This document shows, one piece after another, positions 48,165 to 57,132 of a stretch of DNA of 64,000 nucleotides. The first letter of the stretch is position 1, and each line of letters begins with the position of its first letter. The notes beneath the pieces were generated by a model. It was given only the letters and a program-made list of their open reading frames with translations, did no database searches and was not told where the DNA came from. The stretch is from an uncultured Chloroflexales bacterium (GTDB lineage: Bacteria; Chloroflexota; Chloroflexia; Chloroflexales; Chloroflexaceae), in the NCBI GenBank assembly GCA_937902315.1, contig CALGUG010000059.1, positions 620,001 through 684,000 on the forward strand. The letters are read 5' to 3'. Both the position numbers and the translations under genes were made by a program.

Positions 48165-49497
48165 GGTCTCTGTTGACAAGGGTAGCGTCAACTATACCCC
48201 AAACCAAGCAGAGTATCCTCTCGATACTGAAGTCACCTTCACCACCACCGCCGATTCAGGTTGGAGTTTTGCTGGTTGGAGCGGTGATCTGAGTGGCGGT
48301 AGTTCTCCCACCACGCTCCTGATGAACAATAGCAAAGTGATCACTGCCACCTTCAGCAATGATCCTCCCACCGCACATGCTGTACATTAGCCACAAATCG
48401 ACATACGGTCAGCGTTATCGGCCCTCACCCCCGGCCCCCTCTCCCGCAGTGCGGGCGAGGGGCTGAATGGTGATGTTGTATGCGATTTCGCGTAGCGAAA
48501 TCGCATACAAGCTCTCTGCGTTCTGTGCTCTCAAGGATACTCCCGCGATGGTATGCGAACGATCGCCTTTTGCTGCCGACACGACTTTTGGCTAATGCAT
48601 AGCCGCACATGCGGGAGACGATCAAACAGTGGTCGCTGGCTCACTGGTCACTCTCGATGGTAGTGCTTCATCAGATGAAGATCCAACTCAGACACTTAGC
48701 TACACTTGGACACAGACCGCTGGGCCGAATATCACACTGACCGATAGCAGCGCGCTTTCACCCAGCTTCACCTCCACCATTGCGGGCACATACACCTTCA
48801 GCCTCGTGGTAACAGATAATTTGGGATCAGTAAGCGCCCTGGCCAGCGTCACCATCACGCTCACTAATGATCAGTCGATCGCTGATGCAGGTGAGAATCG
48901 GATAGTGCTCGCTGGCACACAGGTCATACTTGACGGCAGCGGATCAAGCGACCCCGATGCGCATTCTCCCCTCACTTATAGCTGGATACAGACAAGTGGC
49001 ACGTCCGTTACCTTAACGGGTGGTCGATAGCGCCCAGCCCACCTTCACCGCGCCGAGTGCGGCAGATACGCTCACCTTCAGCTGATAGTATGGGCTTAGC
49101 CAGCGCGCCGGATAGCGTCACTATCACGGTGGAAGAAGCACCTCAAACGAGCTTTGCGGTTTATCTACCCCACGTGCTGGGTTAAGAGCAGCGACCGAAT
49201 CTGGTGATTACTGAGCTGAGTGCTGATCAGAGAGGGCTATGTGTGGTGATCAGCAATACAGGCGATGCAGCTAATCGGGCCGATTTCTGGCTCGATCTGT
49301 ACGTGAACCCGAGCCAGAAGCCCACAGCCAACACGGTCTGGCAGAAGATCGCGCCTGCGGGAGCGCTCTGGGGCGATCAGCTCTATGTCTATGTCGATTC
49401 CTACCATTCGCAGAATAGCTATGGCGTTGAGCTGGAGAGCGATGAGAGCGACAATCTGGCTGGGCCAGTTACAGTAACCTTTCAGACAACGCCTTAG
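48165..49497 (+). pseudogene. Decayed array paralogue, 5'-truncated and interrupted
   Basis: The sequence starts inside an InlB-type domain (KGSVNYTPN, GWSFAGWSGDLSG). It is interrupted at 48380 by a family B element, resumes as PKD domains (48613-49020), suffers a frameshift near 49020 and further loss near 49085, then reads SVTITVEEAPQ and VYLPHVLG. A TAA replaces the Gln codon before EQRPNLVITEL. The CARDB tail then lacks about 35 residues relative to its paralogues (junction near 49370, ALWG-DQLYVYVD) and ends at 49497. Signal peptide, beta-helix and Q domain are absent. Four independent kinds of damage make it a clear pseudogene. Confidence 0.88.
48380..48602. mobile_element. Family B MITE-like element inserted in the pseudogene
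   Basis: 223 bp with inverted ends fitting CTRTRCATTAGCCAMAARTC. It is flanked by a direct 9-bp (CCGCACATG, 48371-48379 and 48603-48611) target duplication, or 10 bp if the end is placed one base in. Removing it rejoins the frame PPTAHAGDDQTVVAG. Inside are the GC-rich palindromic block and a perfect 16-bp hairpin (48476-48491 / 48495-48510). It encodes no transposase, so it would be moved in trans. Confidence 0.88.
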
Positions 49498-50356
49498 ACT
49501 GCGGATAAGCTGGGGAAAGGTTATTTGAATTTTGTGCGACAGCCCAAAATCTTACACAACCCTTCCCAAGATGTTACATTTTCCTGTATGCGCATAAATC
49601 GGGGGAAGATTGTTTATATTTCGGACGATAACCCAAAATCTTACACAATCTTTCCCAAAATGTTACATTCCAGTATTTTGAGTGTGAAAGTTGATTTTTT
49701 TTGTAAGATACAGACGCAATACGCGCAGAAATGTATCTATATCGCAGTCATTGTAATATTTTGTTGAAATGTAAACAAAGTATTCTGAGCTTCATGATTT
49801 AAGTAAATGTACTTTAATGTGCTACGATAAGGGTATTACCGATCAATAAGCTATATTTCTTCTTCATCTACATATAAAATTTTATTTCTGCTAGTATTCT
49901 TGCAAAATTTCCATTTTTTGAGTTATAATTCGCTCATAGCTTTTTACTATTCCTTAACCGAAGGAAGTTAATAAAAAACATTTCTTTAACATGTTGCCTT
50001 GGTCTTGTTTTGTGTTTTTTTGCGGTGATGATGCCTGGCTTCCTTATGTTGTTGCCAAGTGTCAACATTGTGAGTAATGAATGTAATCTGGCATAAGGAT
50101 CGGACTTCAAATAGCAAAGGGGGAGATATGAATTAAAACGCAACATTAAAATGTTTACAATGGCATTTAAATGCTTCTGAAACTGCCAATCGATTTTAGG
50201 TGGTATAAAGATATATTGTTCCACCAACGATGCAATAGCACTGCTAGTCTCGAATTGAAAGCTGGTAAAGCGCTATAGGGTGAGTTTGCAGGGCATGAAC
50301 CATAACAATCTCGCTACATTTAACAACAACGCCTACATTTCATTAGGAGATCATCG
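49498..50356. other. Intergenic region with decayed family A copies
   Basis: 49505-49570 and 49592-49660 are diverged family A palindrome segments, each reading ...CCCAAAATCTTACACAA. The rest to 50340 is A+T rich with no recognised feature apart from probable promoter sequence for the next gene. Confidence 0.55.
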
Positions 50357-52627
50357 ATGCAACACTCACCACTTACTTCTCTCCGCAAGATCCTCTTGCT
50401 GTTGCTCACAATGCAACTGGTTTGTGCTAGCTTTTTTCTATCGGCCACGATGTACGCCGCCGATACTCCCACCATTGTCTATGTGAATGCGAGCGCCACC
50501 GGTGCTAATAACGGCACCTCTTGGCAGAATGCGTATAAGGACCTGCAACAAGCCCTTGCAACCGCCCCTATGGACTCTCAGATCTGGGTCGCTCGAGGTG
50601 TCTACTATCCCACCAACAATACTGGCAACCGTGGCGATAGCTTCGTGCTGAAAAATAGAGTGGCGCTGTATGGCGGGTTTGCGGGCAACGAAGATCAGCT
50701 CGACAAGCGTGATTGGCGCACCAACCTGACCATTCTCAGCGGTGATATCGGTCGGGATGACTCCAGTGTCAATGGTATTGTCACCAGCGTAGCCAATATC
50801 AATGGCAGCAATAGCTACCATGTTGTAGAGAGCATTAATGACAACAGCAGCGCCATCCTCGATGGCTTTGTGATCACAGCAGGCAGGGCAAATGGCTTGC
50901 TCACCCAGAGTGCTGGTGGTGGCCTCTACATCTCCAATAGTAATCCTACCATTAGTAATGTCAGCTTCTCTGGCAATGCTGCCATAGGATACGGTGGCGC
51001 TATCTTCAACAGTGGCTCTGAGGACCTATTGAATATCACCAATGCCACGTTCTCTGGCAATAGCGCAGGAATCGATGGCGGCGCTATCCACACAGAAGGC
51101 GGTCCAGTGAATATCACCAATGCCACGTTCTCTGGCAATAGCGCAATAAATGGCGGCGCTATTTCAAACACCGCCTCATTCCTCATTGTCGCCACCGAGG
51201 CCAAGGTGAAGATCACTAATGCCAGCTTCTCTGGTAATCGTGCTTCGCAGTTCGGCGGAGCTATCTATCAAGCAGGCCTTCCCCTCTCTTCTGGTACCAT
51301 CATGAACATCACCAATGCCACGTTCTCTGGCAATAGCGCAGAACTCGATGGCGGAGCGATTTATTTTGGCATCCTCAATTTCAATCTAAACAACAGTATT
51401 ATTTGGGGGAATAGTTCACCAGCCGTAGGTCAACTGGGATTAGTTCTCAGCACTACCAATCACAGCTTGGTGCAAGGTTGTAATCCTAACGGAACTTGGA
51501 CTACTAGTAATTGTGGGCTCAACGGTATCGGTAATCTCGCTCCTACGGATCCGCTGTTTGTCAGTCCAGTTAACCACCAGAGTGCGCCAACCCAAAGCGG
51601 CGATCTGCGTTTGCAAGCCAACTCGCCCATGATTGATAAGGGCAGTAATGTCATTAATACAACCACAAACGACCTAGACGAAAAGCCCCGTATCATGGGT
51701 TCCACCATTGACTTGGGCGCATACGAAACTGCCTATCAACTAAATAAAGTCGTGATTGGGAGCGGTGAGATCAGCCATACACCCAACAGCGATTGGTACG
51801 AACCCAATACAACTCTTAACCTTACCGCCGTCGCTCAGCCAGGCTGGAGCTTCGCTGGCTGGAGTGGTGATCTGAGTGGCAGCAGTTCATCCAACACTCT
51901 TGTGATGAACAACAACAAAGAGGTCACCGCCACCTTCAGCAATGATCCTCCCACCGCCAATGCGGGTGCCGATCAGACGGTAGTCGCTGGCACGCTGGTC
52001 ACACTTGACGGTAGCGCCTCGTCTGATGCCGATCCAACGCAGACGCTCTCCTATCAGTGGACACAAACAGGCGGCCCAAGCGTCACGCTCGCCAATGCGC
52101 AGAGCGCCAAGCCCAGCTTCACCGCGCTAAGCACAGCGGGCACGTTGACCTTCATCTTAATCGTCAAAGACGATCTGGGTCTGGCTAGCACGATGGATAG
52201 CGTGACCATCACTGTGACGAATGATCCGAATGATCCGAACGATCCCAATAACCCGAACAACCCGAACGATCCGAACGATCCCAATAACCCGAACAACCCG
52301 AACGATCCGAACGACCCCAATAACCCGAACAACCCGAACGATCCGAACGATCCCAATAACCCGAACAACCCGAACGATCCCAATAACCCGAATAATCCCA
52401 ATAACCCGAACGATCCGAACGATCCCAATAACCCGAATAATCCCAATAACCCGAACGATCCGAACAACCCGAATAATCCCAATAACCCGAACGATCCGAA
52501 CAACCCGAATAACCCGAACAACCCGAACGATCCGAACGATCCCAATAACCCGAACAACCCGAACGATCCGAACAACCCGAACAACCCGAACAATCTGCGG
52601 GTTTATCTACCGCTCGTAAGAAAATAA
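50357..52627 (+). CDS. Choice-of-anchor Q secreted protein with Asn/Asp-Pro repeat tract (756 aa)
   Basis: The ATG has AGGAG seven bases upstream. A signal peptide (cleavage near MYA-A) is followed by the array's common opening (VYVNASATGANNGTSWQNAYKDLQ), a shorter beta-helix with about six repeats and the Q domain (about 397-461). An InlB-type repeat (463-530) and one PKD domain (530-620) come next. Then, unlike its paralogues, there is a tract of about 41 NDP/NNP tripeptides (about 622-745), after which the protein ends almost at once with VYLPLVRK. There is no CARDB tail. The tract looks like a rigid, acidic stalk between the surface domain and the C-terminal signal. It is followed by a terminator. 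Confidence 0.9.
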   Translation: MQHSPLTSLRKILLLLLTMQLVCASFFLSATMYAADTPTIVYVNASATGANNGTSWQNAYKDLQQALATAPMDSQIWVARGVYYPTNNTGNRGDSFVLKNRVALYGGFAGNEDQLDKRDWRTNLTILSGDIGRDDSSVNGIVTSVANINGSNSYHVVESINDNSSAILDGFVITAGRANGLLTQSAGGGLYISNSNPTISNVSFSGNAAIGYGGAIFNSGSEDLLNITNATFSGNSAGIDGGAIHTEGGPVNITNATFSGNSAINGGAISNTASFLIVATEAKVKITNASFSGNRASQFGGAIYQAGLPLSSGTIMNITNATFSGNSAELDGGAIYFGILNFNLNNSIIWGNSSPAVGQLGLVLSTTNHSLVQGCNPNGTWTTSNCGLNGIGNLAPTDPLFVSPVNHQSAPTQSGDLRLQANSPMIDKGSNVINTTTNDLDEKPRIMGSTIDLGAYETAYQLNKVVIGSGEISHTPNSDWYEPNTTLNLTAVAQPGWSFAGWSGDLSGSSSSNTLVMNNNKEVTATFSNDPPTANAGADQTVVAGTLVTLDGSASSDADPTQTLSYQWTQTGGPSVTLANAQSAKPSFTALSTAGTLTFILIVKDDLGLASTMDSVTITVTNDPNDPNDPNNPNNPNDPNDPNNPNNPNDPNDPNNPNNPNDPNDPNNPNNPNDPNNPNNPNNPNDPNDPNNPNNPNNPNDPNNPNNPNNPNDPNNPNNPNNPNDPNDPNNPNNPNDPNNPNNPNNLRVYLPLVRK
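52220..52594 (+). repeat. Nine-base tandem repeat encoding NDP/NNP
   Basis: About 41 units of AAY-GAT-CCG/CCC or AAY-AAC-CCG kind, in frame. Every second or third unit carries Asp, and the rest Asn. It is prone to slippage. Confidence 0.92.
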
Positions 52628-52652
52628 GCAGTTTTCTTTGATTGCTGGCGAT

Positions 52653-52685
52653 TGAGGAGGTGTGAAAACGCCTCCTCATTTGTTT
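52653..52685 (+). terminator. Terminator of the repeat-tract gene
   Basis: A 10-bp stem (52653-52662 with 52669-52678, one G-T pair) followed by TTTGTTTTG. Confidence 0.8.
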
Positions 52686-52757
52686 TGCTCCTTCTGGCCA
52701 ATCTGCTTAGTTTTGTGTGGATCGATACCCCGAATCGGCTTGATGACTTTAAAACTC

Positions 52758-52875
52758 TGGCGGAGAGCTCTCAAGCTTCCATTCGGCTTCTGGCGCGTCC
52801 GCCTCCGGCTATCAACACCTTGCTCGCTACATTCGGCTGCACGCACGCCTGCGCCCGAGCGCCCCCTGAATAGCC
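52758..52875 (-). repeat. R1 repeat, copy 9 (extended form)
   Basis: Reverse-orientation full-length R1, including the GCCTGCGCCCGAGCGCCCCC extension. Confidence 0.88.
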
Positions 52876-52895
52876 TAGCAAGCGGATTTGGGATC

Positions 52896-53017
52896 ATATC
52901 AAATCCGTTTAAAGACTTGTGTTCTTGTAACGCTGGAAAGACAAAACAGGGAAAGAAAAAGAGACAAGTTCCGCTCTGTCGAAGGCCAGAAAGTAAGTGA
53001 TCTAGCGAATTTGGTAT
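52896..53017. repeat. Family A repeat, copy 6 (short form)
   Basis: Has both ends (ATATCAAATCCGTTTAAAGA and GATCTAGCGAATTTGGTAT) and the CGCTCTGTCGAAGGCC block, without the palindrome. Confidence 0.8.
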
Positions 53018-53041
53018 GAGTTGCGATTTTTGACGATTCGA

Positions 53042-53105
53042 GCGTTTCAAGAGACGTTTTGAGGTGTGTTTTGTGACGTTCTTGAGACGCTTGCTTTGTA
53101 TACTG
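53042..53105 (+). promoter_or_regulatory. Shared array promoter module, copy 1
   Basis: CAAGAGACG and TGACGTTCTTGAGACGC half-sites are followed by TTTGTATACTG, the -10-like TATACT lying about 124 bases before the start at 53228. The same arrangement recurs before 57133 and 60585. Confidence 0.7.
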
Positions 53106-53227
53106 CTACGACAAGTCCTGTCTAGATCGGGATCTTGATAAGGTTGATAGACTGCTGAATTGAGGCTGCTTTGGGATGGTTTTGTCTGGATAGAGAATCG
53201 TTTCTGAATTTGTCAAGGATCGGACGC

Positions 53228-56200
53228 ATGCCACGTAATAAAGTTTCATCTTACAGGACACTTTTACCTTTGCTGATCTGCCTTGTACTAGTAATGGGAG
53301 CACAAGGGCTTGCTTTTCTGCCAAAGCTCCAAGCTGCGCCCGGCGACAGCATCATCTATGTCGATCAGAACGCGACCGGTGCTAACGATGGCAGCAGTTG
53401 GCAGAATGCATATACGGACTTACAAGATGCCCTTGCTGCTGCTCAATCCAACCACAGTATTTGGATCGCCAAGGGCATCTATCGTCCCGTAACGCAAGTA
53501 ACCAACCTTGCAACAGATAGCCTGATCTCCTTTAACATCCCCAATGGTGTTGAGCTGTACGGCGGTTTTGCGGGTACAGAGACCGACTTGGCTCAGCGTA
53601 ATTGGGAAGTGAACAAAACCATCCTAAGCGGGGATCTGGCGGGAGACGATCTGACAGATGCGGATGGGGTTGTTGTTCACCCTGACGATCTTAGGGGAAC
53701 CAATAGCCGCCGTGTGTTATCCATTACCAATGCTACCGATACCGTTGTGTTGGATGGACTGTTTATCACTGCTGGCTGGAACACATCTATTTATGTAGTT
53801 GATACAGGTCCTGGCATCTTTATGCAAAATGCCAAAACGATCCTTCGTCATCTGGTCGTGGCTGGTCACTCTTCCAGTAAGGGTGGGGCACTAACACTTA
53901 TCGGTAGCGATACCGAGTTGAGTGACAGCTCCTTCTCTGGTAATCGAGCACACTTTGGAGGTGCCATCTTCAGTAGTAATAGCCATCTCAACATAACGAA
54001 TGTTAGCTTCTCTGGTAACTCTGTATTCATCTCTGGTGGCGCGATTTACAATGAAAATAATAGCGAAGTGACGATCACCAACGCTAGTTTCTCTCACAAT
54101 ACTTCTGTTGAATTTGGGAGTAGCGGAGGAGCGATCTATAACCGTTCCAGTGAGCTAACAATCATCAATAGTAGCTTCGTGGAAAATTCTACCCCTTTTG
54201 AGGGCGGCGCGATCTATAACTATTCCAGTAACGTAAGCATCACTAATACTAGTTTCTCCGGCAATAGCACGGGTCCACATGGCGGCGGCGCGATCTATAA
54301 CCATTCCAGCAACTCAAGCATCACCAATGCCACTTTCTCCGGCAATAACTCAGATTTCGGCGGCGCGATCCTTAACTATTCCAGCGACTCAAGCATCACC
54401 AATGCCACTTTCTCCGGCAATAGCGCATTTCGCGGCGGCGTGATCTATAACGATAACAGCGACTCGATCCTCTCGAATAGCATTATCTGGGGCAATGCCT
54501 CTGATGAAGGCGATAACCCATCGATTTTTATCGACAGCAGTTCGGGACAAACGATCAGATACAGTTTAGTGGAAGGCTGTAATTCAGGAGGCACTTGGAA
54601 TAGCGCTTGTGGCAGCGATGGCGGAGGCAACCTCGCCGATGCTGATCCACTGTTTGTAAATCCGATTAGCCATACGAGCGCTCCTACCACTACTGGAGAT
54701 CTGCATCTCAAACCAGGCTCGCCAGCGATCGATCAGGGTAATACGAGCCTTAATACTACTTCGACCGATTTAGATGGCAAACCACGTGTAGGGAATGGGA
54801 TCATTGACCTGGGTGCCTATGAATTTGGTTACCGACTCGCCAAAGGTATCATTGGCAGTGGCCAGCTTGTCGCAACACCGAGCACTGATTGGCATCTGCC
54901 CAATACAACTGTTACCGTTAGCGCAGCCGCCAACTCGGGCTGGAGCTTTGTGGGTTGGAGTGGCGATCTCAGTGGCACAAGTTCGCCAACCACACTCCTA
55001 ATAGACAACAGCAAAGTGATCACCGCCACCTTCAGCAATGATCCTCCCATCGCACATGCGGGCGACGATCAGATAGTGGTCGCTGGCACATTGGTCACCC
55101 TTGATGGCAGTGGTTCATACGATGAAGACCCAACCCAGACGATAACCCATGCTTGGACACAAACCGCTGGCACGCCCGTCACGCTCACGGGTGCCAACAC
55201 CGCCCAACCGACCTTTACCGCGCCGAGTGTGGCGGGGACGCTCACCTTCAGCCTGGTGGTGACCGATAGTCTGGGGGTGGTCAGCGACCCAGCCAGCGTC
55301 ACCATCACGGTCACTAATGACGAGCCGGTCGCTGATGCTGGTGAGGATCAAACTGTGTTGGTTGGTACGCTGGTTACACTCGACGGCAGCAAGTCGAGCG
55401 ACCCCGACGGGCATACGCCGCTCACCTATGGCTGGACACAAACCGCAGGCACAACCGTGACGCTCACGGGTGCCAACACCGCCCAACCGACCTTTACCGC
55501 GCCGAGTGTGGCGGGGACGCTTACCTTTAGCTTGGTGGTGACCGATAGTATGGGCTTGGTCAGCGACCCAGCCAGCGTCACCATCACGGTCACTAATGGC
55601 GAGCCGGTCGCCAATGCTGGTGAGGATCAAACTGTGCTGGTTGGCACACTGGTCACACTCGACGGCAGCAAGTCGAGCGACCCCGACGGCCATACGCCGC
55701 TCACCTATGGCTGGACACAAACCGCAGGCACGCCCGTCACGCTCACGGGAGCCAACACCGCCCAACCGACCTTCACCGCGCCGAGTGTGGCGGGGACGCT
55801 TACCTTTAGCTTGGTGGTGACCGATAGTATGGGCTTGGTCAGCGACCCAGCCAGCGTCACCATCACGGTCACTAATGGCGAGCCGGTCGCCAATGCTGGT
55901 GAGGATCAAACTGTGCTGGTTGGCACACTGGTCACACTCGACGGCAGCAAGTCGAGCGACCCCGACGGCCATACGCCGCTCACCTATGGCTGGACACAAA
56001 CCGCAGGCACGCCCGTCACGCTCACGGGAGCCAACACCGCCCAACCGACCTTCACCGCGCCGAGTGTGGCGGGGACGCTTACCTTTAGCTTGGTGGTGAC
56101 CGATAGTATGGGCTTGGTCAGCGACCCAGCCAGCGTCACCATCACGGTGGAAGAAGCTCCCAAGTATCTCATCTATCTGCCTCGCGTGCTGGGTCAAGAG

Positions 56201-56653
56201 CAGCGACCCAATCTGGTGATTACTGAGCTGAGTGCCGACCAGAATGGGCTCAAAGTGGTGAACAGCAACATAGGCGATGCGGCTAACCAAGCCGATTTCT
56301 GGGTCGATCTGTATGTGAATCCGAGCCAGCAGCCCACAGCCAATACGGTCTGGCAGAAGATCGCGCCTGCGGGAGCGGTCTGGTTGGTGAAGGGGACGCT
56401 TGAGCCGGGCCAGAGCATTACGCTCACGCAGAGCAGCCCGTTCTATGTGGCAGACTATAGCTATGCTAGCTATGCGGCGGGCGATCAGCTCTATGCCTAT
56501 ATCGATTCCTACCATTCGCAGAATAGCTATGGGGTCGAGCTAGAGAGCGATGAGAGCGACAATCTGGCTGGGCCAGTGACGGCGACCGGAACGGGCGCAT
56601 TCGCTGGCTCGGGCCTCCAACAGCTTGCTCCATCGGATAAGTCTGCTCGCTAG
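53228..56653 (+). CDS. Choice-of-anchor Q secreted protein with four PKD domains and CARDB tail (1141 aa)
   Basis: The ATG at 53228 follows AAGGA with an eight-base spacer; an upstream TTG at 53171 would add 19 residues before the signal peptide and is unlikely. After the signal peptide (cleavage near LQA-A) come the common opening (YVDQNATGANDGSSWQNAY), a beta-helix with about eight repeats, the Q domain (about 467-534) and an InlB-type repeat (536-606). Four PKD domains follow (about 607-974), the last three nearly identical in DNA. IYLPRVLG near residue 982 precedes a CARDB-like tail. It closely matches the 43275 protein in its last 170 residues. Likely surface-displayed. Confidence 0.9.
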   Translation: MPRNKVSSYRTLLPLLICLVLVMGAQGLAFLPKLQAAPGDSIIYVDQNATGANDGSSWQNAYTDLQDALAAAQSNHSIWIAKGIYRPVTQVTNLATDSLISFNIPNGVELYGGFAGTETDLAQRNWEVNKTILSGDLAGDDLTDADGVVVHPDDLRGTNSRRVLSITNATDTVVLDGLFITAGWNTSIYVVDTGPGIFMQNAKTILRHLVVAGHSSSKGGALTLIGSDTELSDSSFSGNRAHFGGAIFSSNSHLNITNVSFSGNSVFISGGAIYNENNSEVTITNASFSHNTSVEFGSSGGAIYNRSSELTIINSSFVENSTPFEGGAIYNYSSNVSITNTSFSGNSTGPHGGGAIYNHSSNSSITNATFSGNNSDFGGAILNYSSDSSITNATFSGNSAFRGGVIYNDNSDSILSNSIIWGNASDEGDNPSIFIDSSSGQTIRYSLVEGCNSGGTWNSACGSDGGGNLADADPLFVNPISHTSAPTTTGDLHLKPGSPAIDQGNTSLNTTSTDLDGKPRVGNGIIDLGAYEFGYRLAKGIIGSGQLVATPSTDWHLPNTTVTVSAAANSGWSFVGWSGDLSGTSSPTTLLIDNSKVITATFSNDPPIAHAGDDQIVVAGTLVTLDGSGSYDEDPTQTITHAWTQTAGTPVTLTGANTAQPTFTAPSVAGTLTFSLVVTDSLGVVSDPASVTITVTNDEPVADAGEDQTVLVGTLVTLDGSKSSDPDGHTPLTYGWTQTAGTTVTLTGANTAQPTFTAPSVAGTLTFSLVVTDSMGLVSDPASVTITVTNGEPVANAGEDQTVLVGTLVTLDGSKSSDPDGHTPLTYGWTQTAGTPVTLTGANTAQPTFTAPSVAGTLTFSLVVTDSMGLVSDPASVTITVTNGEPVANAGEDQTVLVGTLVTLDGSKSSDPDGHTPLTYGWTQTAGTPVTLTGANTAQPTFTAPSVAGTLTFSLVVTDSMGLVSDPASVTITVEEAPKYLIYLPRVLGQEQRPNLVITELSADQNGLKVVNSNIGDAANQADFWVDLYVNPSQQPTANTVWQKIAPAGAVWLVKGTLEPGQSITLTQSSPFYVADYSYASYAAGDQLYAYIDSYHSQNSYGVELESDESDNLAGPVTATGTGAFAGSGLQQLAPSDKSAR
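55320..56157 (+). repeat. Three tandem 279-bp PKD-domain repeats
   Basis: Consecutive units start near 55320, 55599 and 55878. Units 2 and 3 are identical over at least 225 bases, and unit 1 differs at a few positions. This is very recent duplication, since synonymous sites are also unchanged. Confidence 0.92.
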
Positions 56654-56677
56654 TTTGGGCTGTTCGATCGATGTAAA

Positions 56678-56709
56678 AAATGGGCTTGTGCGAGAGCACA
56701 GGCCCATTT
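56678..56709 (+). terminator. Terminator of the four-PKD array gene
   Basis: A 14-bp stem (56678-56691 with 56696-56709, one G-T pair) and loop GAGA; sister of the terminator at 48091. Confidence 0.85.
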
Positions 56710-56745
56710 GATTCTGATTTGATAACAGATCCGCACGCTAGGTTT

Positions 56746-56855
56746 TTCAGGGGGCGTTTGGGCGCAGGCAGATGGGCAGCTGAATGTTTGGAAAGGACTC
56801 TGATAGCCGAAGGCGGACGCGCTAGAAGCTGAATGGGGCTAGTAGCCTCTCCGGC
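56746..56855 (+). repeat. R1 repeat, copy 10 (extended form)
   Basis: Forward-orientation full-length R1. Confidence 0.85.
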
Positions 56856-56918
56856 TTCCGAACCACACTTTTCGTCTCTTACCTTGCCAGAAGGAAATTT
56901 GGAAGCTGCTTTGTTATG

Positions 56919-57003
56919 AGACGTTTTTGGCCTGTTTTGAAACGCTTTTGTGACGTTTTTGGCCTGTTTTGAAACGCTCAAGTGACGTTGCCTTTGTATA
57001 GTG
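56919..57003 (+). promoter_or_regulatory. Shared array promoter module, copy 2
   Basis: GACGTTTTTGGCCTGTTTTG is present twice (near 56920 and 56952), followed by AACGCTCAAGTGACGTTGCC and TTTGTATAGTG, about 130 bases before the 57133 start. Confidence 0.7.
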
Positions 57004-57132
57004 AAATCGGTCTATATTTTCTGTTTAGATTGACATAATAATTTAGGGGCGTCATCTATCCACGCGCTTACCCTCTTTTGATATGCTCTGTCGATACATC
57101 TAGTCAGGTAGTTTAGAGTAAAGGAACGGTTC

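Noticed and set aside
52054..52593. Minus-strand frame reading LFGLFGS repeats, resembling a repetitive hydrophobic protein
   Set aside because: It is simply the complement of the NDP/NNP-encoding tract.
52220..52594. Regularly spaced repeats that could suggest a CRISPR array
   Set aside because: The nine-base units are contiguous and in frame within a secreted protein; there are no spacers.
55115..56515. 466-codon open frame on the minus strand
   Set aside because: It is antisense to the PKD repeats of the 53228 gene and its repeats mirror theirs; no ribosome site or recognised protein features.
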